Shown here piece after piece: positions 17,346-25,328 of a stretch of 33,508 nt of DNA (positions within the stretch are counted from its first letter, which is position 1; the number at the start of each line of letters is the position of its first letter). A model generated the notes under the pieces. It was not told the origin of the DNA. It saw only the letters and a program-made list of their open reading frames with translations, and searched no databases. Source of the stretch: an uncultured Eubacterium sp. GTDB taxonomy: Bacteria; Bacillota; Clostridia; Lachnospirales; Lachnospiraceae. Where the stretch lies: contig CAKRKO010000020.1 in the NCBI GenBank assembly GCA_934358495.1, positions 1 through 33,508 of the forward strand, in the 5' to 3' direction. The position numbers and the translations under genes are program-made.

Positions 17346-18400
17346 AGATGAAAGACTGGATATTGAGAAAATGTAAAAGCAGTAATTATTATTTGCTTTT
17401 TGATAAAGGCAGTGGTCTGAGCGTGAGATCTGGTTTTTATGGTCAGGAACCCTTTATGAACGTAGAGGGACCGGAACTCTTAGACATTTCAATTACAAAT
17501 TTTTGTGAACGAGGATGTGAATTCTGTTATCGCAAATCATCAAAAGAGGGACTGCATATGCCGTTAAAACTGTATCAAAAGATAATATCTGAGGCGGTGC
17601 AGGCGGGTGTTTTACAAGTGGCATTAGGAGGCGGAAACCCGAATCAACATCCAGATTTTGTTGAAATATTGAAATTGACAAGACAGCTTGGAATGATTCC
17701 ATCTTATACTACAAATGGAGATGGAATGACAGATGAAATATGGGCGGCAACCAGAGAATATTGTGGCGCGATTGCAATTAGTTACTATGAGGAAAAAAAC
17801 GTCGAAGAAATGGTTAGAAAAGCGTCCGAATATGGTGTGAAAATTAATATTCATTATATGCTAAATAGAAAAACAATAGAAAAGGCACTTGCATTTTTGA
17901 AAAATCCACCATCTTATATTAGGCGGGTAAATGCCATTGTTTTCCTGAATTATAAGCCGGTTCACAGTTCAGAAAAATTATGTTTAAAATATTCGGAGCA
18001 GGTGGAAGAGTTTGTAGAATGCGTCAAAATGTTTACAGAATGTAAAATCGGGTTTGATAGTTGCATGGTTTCATTTTTACCGTTAGGGGAAAAATATTTC
18101 CCGAGACAGCTTATTGATTTCTGTGAGGCAGGAAGATTTTCGGCATTTATTTCGGAAACGGGAAAAATGTATCCATGCTCATTTATGAATGATACAAGCA
18201 TTTGTGGAGCAGATATAACACATGGTTCTTTGCGGGAGATATGGAAGAATGATTATGAATTTCAAAAAGTACGGGATCATCTGCAAGAAAAGCCGGATGG
18301 GATGGTTATCTGTAGAACCTGTGACGTATGGAATTGGTGTCATGGAGGGTGTTCGATTTTCCCAATTAATAAATGTGGTTACGGTTCAGGAAAGGCATAA
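17339..18400 (+). CDS. Radical SAM enzyme with SPASM-like C-terminus
   Basis: A 353-residue protein. The radical SAM cluster motif is ITNFCERGCEFCY, with C56, C60 and C63 in CX3CX2C spacing. A glycine-rich LGGGNPN segment (about residues 97-103) binds the methionine part of SAM. The C-terminal third has a cysteine-rich region (FCEAGRFSAFI, YPCSFMND, then CRTCDVWNWCHGGC) like the SPASM/twitch domains that hold extra iron-sulfur clusters. Such enzymes modify peptides or proteins, for example by forming thioether or carbon-carbon bonds. The start overlaps the TNSSSTSF gene by seven bases, with GGAAG (17325-17329) ahead. An ATG at 17348 is an alternative. Peptide modification is the likely role; the bond formed is unknown. 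Confidence 0.88.
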   Translation: MVKMKDWILRKCKSSNYYLLFDKGSGLSVRSGFYGQEPFMNVEGPELLDISITNFCERGCEFCYRKSSKEGLHMPLKLYQKIISEAVQAGVLQVALGGGNPNQHPDFVEILKLTRQLGMIPSYTTNGDGMTDEIWAATREYCGAIAISYYEEKNVEEMVRKASEYGVKINIHYMLNRKTIEKALAFLKNPPSYIRRVNAIVFLNYKPVHSSEKLCLKYSEQVEEFVECVKMFTECKIGFDSCMVSFLPLGEKYFPRQLIDFCEAGRFSAFISETGKMYPCSFMNDTSICGADITHGSLREIWKNDYEFQKVRDHLQEKPDGMVICRTCDVWNWCHGGCSIFPINKCGYGSGKA

Positions 18401-18403
18401 AAT

Positions 18404-19318
18404 ATGGAGTATTATGAGGTTACGGAAAGAGAGGCCAGAATCAGAAATTTGCGTTTTGCTGTATTAAAAAAATTAGTATCCGGGGATTTTAATATCGATT
18501 ATTGTTATTCAGAAAAAGAATTATTGGAAGTATTTTCTTTCCGAAAGAGTGATATTGCATTTTATGTTCCAGCGTTATTTGATTATGTGAATGAAAAATA
18601 TGTTTTGAAGTCAGCGGAAAAAGAACGGATGCAGAAAATGATGGAAATTCATGAGACTGCAATGCCATATATGCAAAATGCTAAAGTAAAGTTTGAAAAA
18701 ATATATGGGAGTTATATGGATGAGTTAGAACTAACATCTTATAGTTACAAACTGATAGATCAGTTTTCTGAGGTTTATCAAAAAGTAAAGGATGTTTTGA
18801 TGATTCTTCATTGGAGTTTGCTGCCTATTATACCTGAGTATCTTATGGTAAATGGAAATAGAATACCTGAGTATGATATTGAAGAATTTTATGATCAATT
18901 TCATTGTATAAAAGCATTATTATCAGAGTTGAGAGGAGAAGGTGTAATAATGAATAATAAAGGGGATGATACTCTGGATAAGGAGATGAAATTTCCTGTG
19001 TATACTAGAAGATGGGGGCATAGTGAAACATATAGAATTAAAAGAACCGTATCTGGCTGGCATGTATCATATATTAGTTTGCATGGTGATTGTGATCGGG
19101 AAGGAAGTCCGTGGTTGTATAATAATTTAAAACATGAAGCAGTATTTTATCCAGAAGAGGCAGTAAAGTATGCGATGAAATCTTTGTGGGAAGAAGCAGA
19201 GGATGGTGAACTCACACCGGATGAATTGCAGGAAAAGTTAATGGAAGTGGCGGATTGGATTAGTGCGGTTGAAAAAGTTGTAGGAGAAAAACAGCCAGGA
19301 TGGGTGAACTATTATTAG
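18404..19318 (+). CDS. Unknown protein closing the radical SAM operon
   Basis: A 304-residue protein in two parts. Residues 1-185 are helical and charged, with no family I recognise. Residues 190-304 (from about KFPVYTRRWGHSETYRI to the end) form a separate domain with WHVSYISLHGDCDREGSPWL and a helical tail. This second part reminds me of small integron-cassette or mobile-element domains with a similar W-x-V-x-x-x-x-x-x-G-x-C-D pattern, but I hold that lightly. The gene begins four bases after the radical SAM stop behind CAGGAAAGG and ends just before a terminator, so it is the last member of the operon. It may be an immunity, partner or sensor protein. Confidence 0.75.
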   Translation: MEYYEVTEREARIRNLRFAVLKKLVSGDFNIDYCYSEKELLEVFSFRKSDIAFYVPALFDYVNEKYVLKSAEKERMQKMMEIHETAMPYMQNAKVKFEKIYGSYMDELELTSYSYKLIDQFSEVYQKVKDVLMILHWSLLPIIPEYLMVNGNRIPEYDIEEFYDQFHCIKALLSELRGEGVIMNNKGDDTLDKEMKFPVYTRRWGHSETYRIKRTVSGWHVSYISLHGDCDREGSPWLYNNLKHEAVFYPEEAVKYAMKSLWEEAEDGELTPDELQEKLMEVADWISAVEKVVGEKQPGWVNYY

Positions 19319-19374
19319 TTGATTTGTAGAGCTTTGGAGAAGGGGAAGGATTAAAATCTTTCGGATTTCTAATG

Positions 19375-19406
19375 TGGGTAGAGATGTTGTGTCGCTACCC
19401 ATTTTT
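19375..19406 (+). terminator. Terminator of the STAND/radical SAM operon
   Basis: TGGGTAG (19375-19381) pairs with CTACCCA (19395-19401) and is followed by TTTTT. The loop is rather long at 13 bases. Confidence 0.75.
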
Positions 19407-19422
19407 AAACTACTATATGTAT

Positions 19423-19460
19423 AAAAGCCGATGGAAACGACCAAGTATCCATCGGCTTTT
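19423..19460 (-). terminator. Terminator of the CLC channel gene
   Basis: A perfect 13-base stem, AAAAGCCGATGGA (19423-19435) and TCCATCGGCTTTT (19448-19460), has a 12-base loop. It lies just past the minus-strand stop codon. The A and T ends make it usable in both directions, so it may also back up the preceding plus-strand terminator. Confidence 0.88.
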
Positions 19461-19466
19461 CACACT

Positions 19467-20729
19467 TTAATGTGTTTTACGGTTAATATATTCCGTCTTA
19501 TACTTAGAATAAATAATCTTCTGGCTGCTGTACAATCCGTAATACCCGGACAGCATGTAGCTCAGTGCAATCGCAATCAGAAAATACGGCATTCCATCGA
19601 ATCCAAACAATTCAAAGCAGATCAGCAGTGAAGTGATCGGACTGTTTGTAACTCCGCAGAACACAGCGCCCATACCAACAGCGGCGCACAGCGGAACGGA
19701 GCATCCGGCAATGGTTGCAAAAAAGGTTCCGAAAGTCGCACCGATAAAAAGGGTTGGTACGATCTCACCGCCTTTGTATCCTGCTCCCAGTGTAGCGGCG
19801 GTAAAGATCATTTTCAGAAGAAACGCAAGTGGAAATACAGATTTTCCTTCCATACATCCTGCGATAATGCTCATACCGGTTCCGTTATAGGTCTGATCGC
19901 CTACCAGCATGGTCAGTGCGATGACGATACATCCGCCGACAACTACCCGCAGATATGGATTTTTGAAAAATCGTTTGTATAAACGTTCCGCATTGTGCAG
20001 GATCGTGCAGAATAAGATGCTGACAACAGCACAAAGCACGGCGAAAATACCGATGATCAAGGCTGTTTTCGGCGTGAATGCCGGTATGGAACTGATCGGA
20101 AAAATTTCCGGAGCAATGCCGCAGGCTGTGGCCACTCCGTGAGCGGTCAGTGATGCAATGACGCATGGCAGCAGTGCGGAATAGTGCATGATACCAACGC
20201 TGACCACTTCCATGGAAAAAATGGCAGCAGCCAGTGGTGTGCCAAACAGTGCGGAGAAGGCGGCGCTCATACCGCACATGATCATAATGTGCTGATCTTT
20301 TTCATCAAAGTGAAACAGTTTTCCAAGGGAATTTCCGATGCTTCCGCCAAGCTGCAGGGCAGCGCCTTCACGGCCTGCGGAACCGCCGAATAAATGGGTC
20401 AGCAGTGTGGCAATAAAGATTAACGGTGCCATGCGCAGCGGAATATTTTCATTGGAATGAATCGCGGAAAGTACCAGGTTGGTTCCGGTGTCTTTTTCAT
20501 CATGTAATAAATGGTAAAGCCCTACGATGGCCGCACCGGCAGCCGGAAGCAGAAAGACCAGCCACGGATGCTGTAATCTTGTGTTTGTCACAAACTGCAT
20601 GCCGTAATAAAAAGCAGTTCCGACAAATCCCAGTATAATTCCGGTCAGAACCGCGAAGATAATAGCCCGGAGTGATGAGACAAGGTGCGAACCGCCTCTT
20701 TTTAATACATTGATATATGATTCAAACAT
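19467..20729 (-). CDS. CLC-family anion channel or antiporter
   Basis: About 420 residues with ten or more membrane helices. CLC marks are GGSAGREGAALQLGGS (gating glutamate in GREG) and GAGYKGGEIVPTLFIG. A conserved TNSPITSLLICFELFG helix lies near the end. Two selectivity motifs differ from the classic chloride type: the GSGIP segment appears as DTGTNLVLS, and GREGP as GREGA. The substrate could therefore be chloride, fluoride or another anion. I chose the ATG at 20727-20729 because GGGAGA lies just upstream on the minus strand; an in-frame ATG 14 codons earlier has no good site. It is a single-gene unit with its own terminator and a promoter facing away from the DUF5717 gene. It may help pH or fluoride balance. 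Confidence 0.87.
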   Translation of the reverse strand: MFESYINVLKRGGSHLVSSLRAIIFAVLTGIILGFVGTAFYYGMQFVTNTRLQHPWLVFLLPAAGAAIVGLYHLLHDEKDTGTNLVLSAIHSNENIPLRMAPLIFIATLLTHLFGGSAGREGAALQLGGSIGNSLGKLFHFDEKDQHIMIMCGMSAAFSALFGTPLAAAIFSMEVVSVGIMHYSALLPCVIASLTAHGVATACGIAPEIFPISSIPAFTPKTALIIGIFAVLCAVVSILFCTILHNAERLYKRFFKNPYLRVVVGGCIVIALTMLVGDQTYNGTGMSIIAGCMEGKSVFPLAFLLKMIFTAATLGAGYKGGEIVPTLFIGATFGTFFATIAGCSVPLCAAVGMGAVFCGVTNSPITSLLICFELFGFDGMPYFLIAIALSYMLSGYYGLYSSQKIIYSKYKTEYINRKTH

Positions 20730-20759
20730 AACTTTTTCTCCCGTCTTATTTTCCCGACA

Positions 20760-20788
20760 TTGCAAGAACATCTAAAATGTTTTATACT
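20760..20788 (+). promoter_or_regulatory. Promoter of the DUF5717 gene cluster
   Basis: TTGCAA (20760-20765) and TATACT (20783-20788) are 17 bases apart, leaving a leader of about 60 bases before the ATG at 20854. Confidence 0.65.
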
Positions 20789-20793
20789 TTAAT

Positions 20794-20821
20794 ATTATAG
20801 AGAAAAACCGGAAAAAAGCAA
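20794..20821 (-). promoter_or_regulatory. Promoter of the CLC channel gene
   Basis: On the minus strand, TTGCTT (20821-20816) and TATAAT (20799-20794) are 16 bases apart. It sits just downstream of the plus-strand promoter, so the two polymerases would face each other's path. Confidence 0.65.
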
Positions 20822-20853
20822 TCGGAAAAGATTGCAGAAGGCAGGAAATTACC

Positions 20854-23800
20854 ATGAAGAGAAAATTGCAGGAAATCATACAGGAAAAATTTAATTATGG
20901 TGACACATGTCTGCTGCTGCCGGACATGGATCTGAAATTTACAGCTGCGGAGAATGAAGTGTTTGAGGGAACCTTTGCATTTCACAGCAGCAGTGATCAG
21001 GAAGTGCGTGGTATTGTATCCTGCGAAAATCCACATGTTACCTGTGAGACTGCGGAATTTCATGGAACGGAGATTCAGATCCGTTTTCAGTATCATGCGG
21101 ATACGATGACGGAAGGCATGACGGATCGTGGCATTTTTGTCATTACAAGCAATGTGGGAGAATACCAGCTGCCGTTTCGTGCGGATATCTCACGGCATTA
21201 TCTGCCGTCTTCGATTGGAAAGATCAAGACGTTAAATGATTTTACAAATTTGTGCAAACTGAACTGGGACGAGGCTCTGCAGATTTTTAAGTCCCCGTAT
21301 TTTGTAAATGTGCTGCATCACGATACCGGATTTCAGAAGTTATTGTACCGCGGACTGACTCAGCACGGACGCGGGGCGCATGAAATGGAAGAATTTTTGA
21401 TTGGCTGTGGCAAAAAGAAACGGAGCAGCATTCAGGTGGCACGCCCTGAACGGCAATATAAAGCCGGTGTGAAGATCCAGACGGATTTTTTGGATATTGA
21501 AAAAAGTGAATGGGGTTATAGTTTTGTGGAGGCATCCTGCGATGCGGATTTTATCCGTCTGGAAAAACAGCAGATCCGAAGCTATGACTTCATAGGGAAG
21601 CATGCGGAACTGTCCTATCAGATTTTACCGGGACAGCTTCATGGTGGAAAAAATTTTGGAAAAATCACATTAAAGACAGCCTTTCAGACTGTAGAAGTAG
21701 AAATTACGGTGACGGTTTCGGAACAGACGGAGAAGTCAAAGGCATGGAAGAATCGTGAAATCCGTGCGCAAATGGAGCAGCTGTATCTGGATTATCGTTG
21801 TGAAAAGACGGATCATGACAGTTGGAGTGAAGAGATGGAACAGCTCATTGATCAGGCGGAAGCTTTGGATGACAAAAATGAGTGGCTGTTGCTGTATCGG
21901 ATGTATGTGGCACTTTCCTGTGACCGAAAGGATGAGGCAGAACTGCTTTCAAAAAAAGTGGCTCGTATGATCCAGAACCAGCGGACACCACTCAGTGCGT
22001 TTTATCTGTATCTGACAACCATTGGTGAGACAACTTCTTATACTCGTGATGTGACGAAACGAGTGCGGGAGATTTATTTGAAATACCCGTCTCACCCGGT
22101 ACTTGTGTGGATTTTGCTTCACATTGATGAGGCATTATTGCGTAATCCGGAGCGAAAATACCAATGGATCCGCAAGCTTATGCTGACGGGAAATGCAAGC
22201 CCTGTTTTTTATGATGAGGCAGCCAGATTACTGGAAAATCATCCGGAACTGCTGTTCCAGTTTGAACTTTTTGAACGCCGTTTGCTTTTCTGGATGATGA
22301 AAAATGGGCGGTTGACAGCGAATATCGGAAATCGGTTGTTTGCGCTGATGCAGTCGCAAAAGACGTTTGATACTGTGTATTTTCAATTACTATGCCGCAG
22401 TTACAGGCTGGCAGCAGATAATAATGCGGTGAAGATCATTTGTACCTATCTGATCAAGTGCAACCGTTATGGAGCCGTATATTTCCCATGGTTCCAGAAA
22501 GGTGTGGCACAGCATTTGAAAATTGCAGGTTTATATGAGGCATATATGCTTTCCTGGAGTAAGACGGACGGTATGCTGCCGGATGAGATCTTACGGTATT
22601 TTTCCAGAAACAGTTCGTTGCCGGCCAGAAGAAAAGCCATGCTGTTCGCTTACCTCATAAGAAATCGAAGCAGGATTGGAAAGAGCTGGGAAGCTTATCT
22701 GGTTCTTCTGCGTAATTTTGCAAAGCAGGAACTGACGCAGGGACATATGAATGAAGAGCTTGCAGTTATTTACGAAGAAGTGAAGAAGCAGTCCGTGCAC
22801 TCTGACTGGGAACAGTGGTGCGGTCAGGCAGAGAACAGCTACCGTGTCAGCGTGATCAATGCGGATATGACAGGCATTCATATTTTACAGAACGGTATTA
22901 CGGAGATCCAGAAAGTGCCGGTATATGAGAAGGGTACTTATGTCAATCTGACGACAAAACCCTTTGTTATTTTGTATGAGAGTGCTTCCGGCATGCTTTA
23001 CACAGCAAAGGATCAGTTCCATCTGAAAAAAATGATGTCCGGAAAGCATGTTTATCAGGATCAGCAGGAGGATAAAATGTCTGATTCGAATGCTGAAACA
23101 GGACTGGTACAGTTATCTTTGCAGGAGCGTCTGGAACGATTTGCTGCACCGATCGCGGTTCTGGCAGAATGCATTCAGAAGGCAAAGGCGCAGGAACTGG
23201 ATGTGTCACAGTATGAGGAAAAATTGATGCTGTATATGTTGTTTACCGGAGAATTTGCACCGGAACATGAGAAAATATACGAAGATCTGCTGGAACAGGA
23301 GACGGATGAACTGATCTTGCAGTCCTATGCGGTATGGTTTTCATGGTTGTATATGCGAAAGGAAGCAGATCTGCCGAAAGCGGCCAGAACGTATATTGGA
23401 GCACGGATGGCACGCAGAATCTGCAGACAGAATGTATGCGCGGCAGCATTTTTGAAAGCATATGTAAAAGATGCGGATGAGACGTATGCGAAGCAGGCGG
23501 AACAGGTGCTGAAAAAGTTTGTACTGGAGAACAGATTTTTTGATTTTTATGATACATTGCCGGAGAAGCTGCAACGAAAATATCTGCTGTATGGTTCCAG
23601 AACGATTTGTTTTGCCGGAACACCGGGGCAGAATTTACATGTGGTACATCTGAATCGGCTGGACGGACATCGCATGTTGGGAACAGCGAAGGAAGTGCTT
23701 CCGGGCATATACAGTTATATTTGCCGGGAACTGCTGCAGGAACCGGAATCTTACGAGATTCAGACAGCGGATGGCAGCTGTATGGAGACTGGTGTGTTAG

Positions 23801-23943
23801 AACCGGTGGACTATGAAAAATGGCAGGATACGAGATTTGGAAAACTTGGAATGCTTGCCGGAAAACGGGAGGCCCAGCTTGATTATCAGTATGCAGAGTT
23901 GACCGATCTGGCAGACGCTTTATTTCAGCCCATAGAGGAGTAG
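20854..23943 (+). CDS. DUF5717-family large protein
   Basis: A 1,029-residue protein matching, by recognition, the DUF5717 family of Lachnospiraceae and relatives. The first 300 residues look beta-rich, with repeated immunoglobulin-like strand patterns (for example FTAAENEVFEGTFAF and GEYQLPFRADI). From about residue 300 it is helical with a TPR-like or solenoid look (YRMYVALSCDRKDEAELL, then LEARLLENHPELLFQ-like segments). No signal peptide or membrane helix is seen, so it is probably cytoplasmic. It starts behind AGGCAGGA, and four bases separate it from the Hsp70-like gene, so the two are made together. No biochemical role is known to me; a scaffold or client-binding partner of the Hsp70-like protein is possible. 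Confidence 0.8.
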   Translation: MKRKLQEIIQEKFNYGDTCLLLPDMDLKFTAAENEVFEGTFAFHSSSDQEVRGIVSCENPHVTCETAEFHGTEIQIRFQYHADTMTEGMTDRGIFVITSNVGEYQLPFRADISRHYLPSSIGKIKTLNDFTNLCKLNWDEALQIFKSPYFVNVLHHDTGFQKLLYRGLTQHGRGAHEMEEFLIGCGKKKRSSIQVARPERQYKAGVKIQTDFLDIEKSEWGYSFVEASCDADFIRLEKQQIRSYDFIGKHAELSYQILPGQLHGGKNFGKITLKTAFQTVEVEITVTVSEQTEKSKAWKNREIRAQMEQLYLDYRCEKTDHDSWSEEMEQLIDQAEALDDKNEWLLLYRMYVALSCDRKDEAELLSKKVARMIQNQRTPLSAFYLYLTTIGETTSYTRDVTKRVREIYLKYPSHPVLVWILLHIDEALLRNPERKYQWIRKLMLTGNASPVFYDEAARLLENHPELLFQFELFERRLLFWMMKNGRLTANIGNRLFALMQSQKTFDTVYFQLLCRSYRLAADNNAVKIICTYLIKCNRYGAVYFPWFQKGVAQHLKIAGLYEAYMLSWSKTDGMLPDEILRYFSRNSSLPARRKAMLFAYLIRNRSRIGKSWEAYLVLLRNFAKQELTQGHMNEELAVIYEEVKKQSVHSDWEQWCGQAENSYRVSVINADMTGIHILQNGITEIQKVPVYEKGTYVNLTTKPFVILYESASGMLYTAKDQFHLKKMMSGKHVYQDQQEDKMSDSNAETGLVQLSLQERLERFAAPIAVLAECIQKAKAQELDVSQYEEKLMLYMLFTGEFAPEHEKIYEDLLEQETDELILQSYAVWFSWLYMRKEADLPKAARTYIGARMARRICRQNVCAAAFLKAYVKDADETYAKQAEQVLKKFVLENRFFDFYDTLPEKLQRKYLLYGSRTICFAGTPGQNLHVVHLNRLDGHRMLGTAKEVLPGIYSYICRELLQEPESYEIQTADGSCMETGVLEPVDYEKWQDTRFGKLGMLAGKREAQLDYQYAELTDLADALFQPIEE

Positions 23944-23947
23944 AAAC

Positions 23948-25219
23948 GTGAAACCTGGAAAAATATATATTGGAATTGACCTGACAGAAACACAGGCGAT
24001 GGTCAGCCTGTTCGGGTCGGGAATGAAAGAACCGGAGACAATTGCAGTTGGCGGGGAAGAACGGTATGGAATTCCACTGGCGATGTATCTGTCAAGTACG
24101 GGAAAAACATTTTATGGGGAGGAAGCTCTGCGCAGACGGGAGAATCCGCAGGGAGAATTTTTTGCCGGTCTGTATCGAAAAGCACTGGAGGAATTTGAGG
24201 AAGAGTCTGCCTTTTATCAGGGGTTGTTACGTCAGTTCCTGCAGCGTCTGCTCCACTTGAAAGATCGTTATGGTTCGGCGGCCAATGCAGCAGAAATCTG
24301 TCTTGGCATCACAGTTCCGGAGATTACGGACGATGTGATCCGCCTGTTTGAGCAGATTCGAAAGGAGCTGGATTTTTCAGAAGAGAGGTTCTTTTTGATG
24401 GATCATGCGGAAAGTTTTTTCGCCCATACGTATCATCAGGACAATATGCTCTGGCAGCATGAGGTAGTATTGTTTGATTTTTCAGAGCGCGAAGTTTGTT
24501 TTTATCTGTTGCACCGGCGGGGTGGAAGAAACCTTCAGATGGTGACGGCGGAGAAAAAGCGATGGGATGTTCCCGATTATGTAGTGCCGGATTCACAGGT
24601 GCGGGATGAATTTTTCGCAAATATTATCCGGGAATCCTTTGCAAACCATATGATTTCTGCGGTTTATTTTGTGGGAGATGGCTTTGACGGCAGCTGGCTG
24701 AAAGAGTCTCTGCGGGTGCTTGGCACGAATAAGCGGGTATTCCTTGGAAAAAATCTGTTTACGAAAGGAGTCTGCTACGCGGCTTATCGTTATAGTGACA
24801 GTGCCAACTGGGGATTTTTCTATCAGTGTGATTACAAGACCCAGGGAGAGATTTTCCTGCATATTCAGAAAGAAGGAAGTCCGGCGCTGATCCGCTTACT
24901 GGAGGCAGGAAGAAACTGGTATTATGAGACACCTGCCTATGAATTTTTGTATGACGGTACACCGGAACTGGTATTTGAAATCGGTAGGATCGGACAGATC
25001 AATCATCGCAAACAGACTTTTGAATTGACAGATCTGCCGCAGCGGCCGGACAAAACGATCCGACTTCGGATTCAGGCAGTGGCACAGAATGGCAGACAAG
25101 CGCAGGTGCATATTTCGGACACCGGTTTTGGAGCGTTTTTTGAATCTACGGGAAAAAAATGGACAGTGCCAATGTCTTTTGATACAGACAATGGGAAACA
25201 TGGACGTTATAGTGTGTAG
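23948..25219 (+). CDS. DUF5716-family Hsp70/actin-like protein
   Basis: A 423-residue protein. The N-terminus has the phosphate-1 loop of the actin/Hsp70 ATPase fold (YIGIDLTETQAMVSLFG, about residues 7-23), followed by an Hsp70-like YGIPLAMYLSSTGKTFYGEEA. A VLFDFSEREVCFYLL stretch (about residues 177-191) may be the phosphate-2 region, but its glycine is missing. The C-terminal 120 residues look like a beta-rich or winged domain. The family pairs with DUF5717 in many Lachnospiraceae. It probably binds nucleotide and acts as a chaperone-like or cytoskeletal partner of the neighbours. No client is known. The start is GTG-near ATG-less context AACGTGAAACCT, so the first codon is GTG at 23948. 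Confidence 0.75.
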   Translation: MKPGKIYIGIDLTETQAMVSLFGSGMKEPETIAVGGEERYGIPLAMYLSSTGKTFYGEEALRRRENPQGEFFAGLYRKALEEFEEESAFYQGLLRQFLQRLLHLKDRYGSAANAAEICLGITVPEITDDVIRLFEQIRKELDFSEERFFLMDHAESFFAHTYHQDNMLWQHEVVLFDFSEREVCFYLLHRRGGRNLQMVTAEKKRWDVPDYVVPDSQVRDEFFANIIRESFANHMISAVYFVGDGFDGSWLKESLRVLGTNKRVFLGKNLFTKGVCYAAYRYSDSANWGFFYQCDYKTQGEIFLHIQKEGSPALIRLLEAGRNWYYETPAYEFLYDGTPELVFEIGRIGQINHRKQTFELTDLPQRPDKTIRLRIQAVAQNGRQAQVHISDTGFGAFFESTGKKWTVPMSFDTDNGKHGRYSV

Positions 25220-25283
25220 ATGTGCAGCATGGATATGATAGAGCAAAATCTGAAAATGTGATTGTGTTCACGGGCAATTAGAA

Positions 25284-25308
25284 AAAGTGGATCTTGAATG
25301 TCCACTTT
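25284..25308 (+). other. Intercistronic hairpin
   Basis: AAAGTGGA (25284-25291) and TCCACTTT (25301-25308) form a perfect 8-base stem with a 9-base loop, about 20 bases before the ATG at 25329. There is no T run after it, so it is not a normal terminator. It could be an RNA processing or stability site. It also covers an unlikely upstream start at 25287. Confidence 0.5.
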
Positions 25309-25328
25309 ATGGATGGAGAGAGCAGACA

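Noticed and set aside
19633..20638. Several plus-strand frames across the CLC gene
   Set aside because: They are antisense shadows of a clear CLC protein and lack ribosome sites and protein-like composition.
23087..23623. Minus-strand frames inside the DUF5717 gene
   Set aside because: They are rich in Pro, His and Ser in the way antisense readings of GC-balanced genes are, and have no family match.
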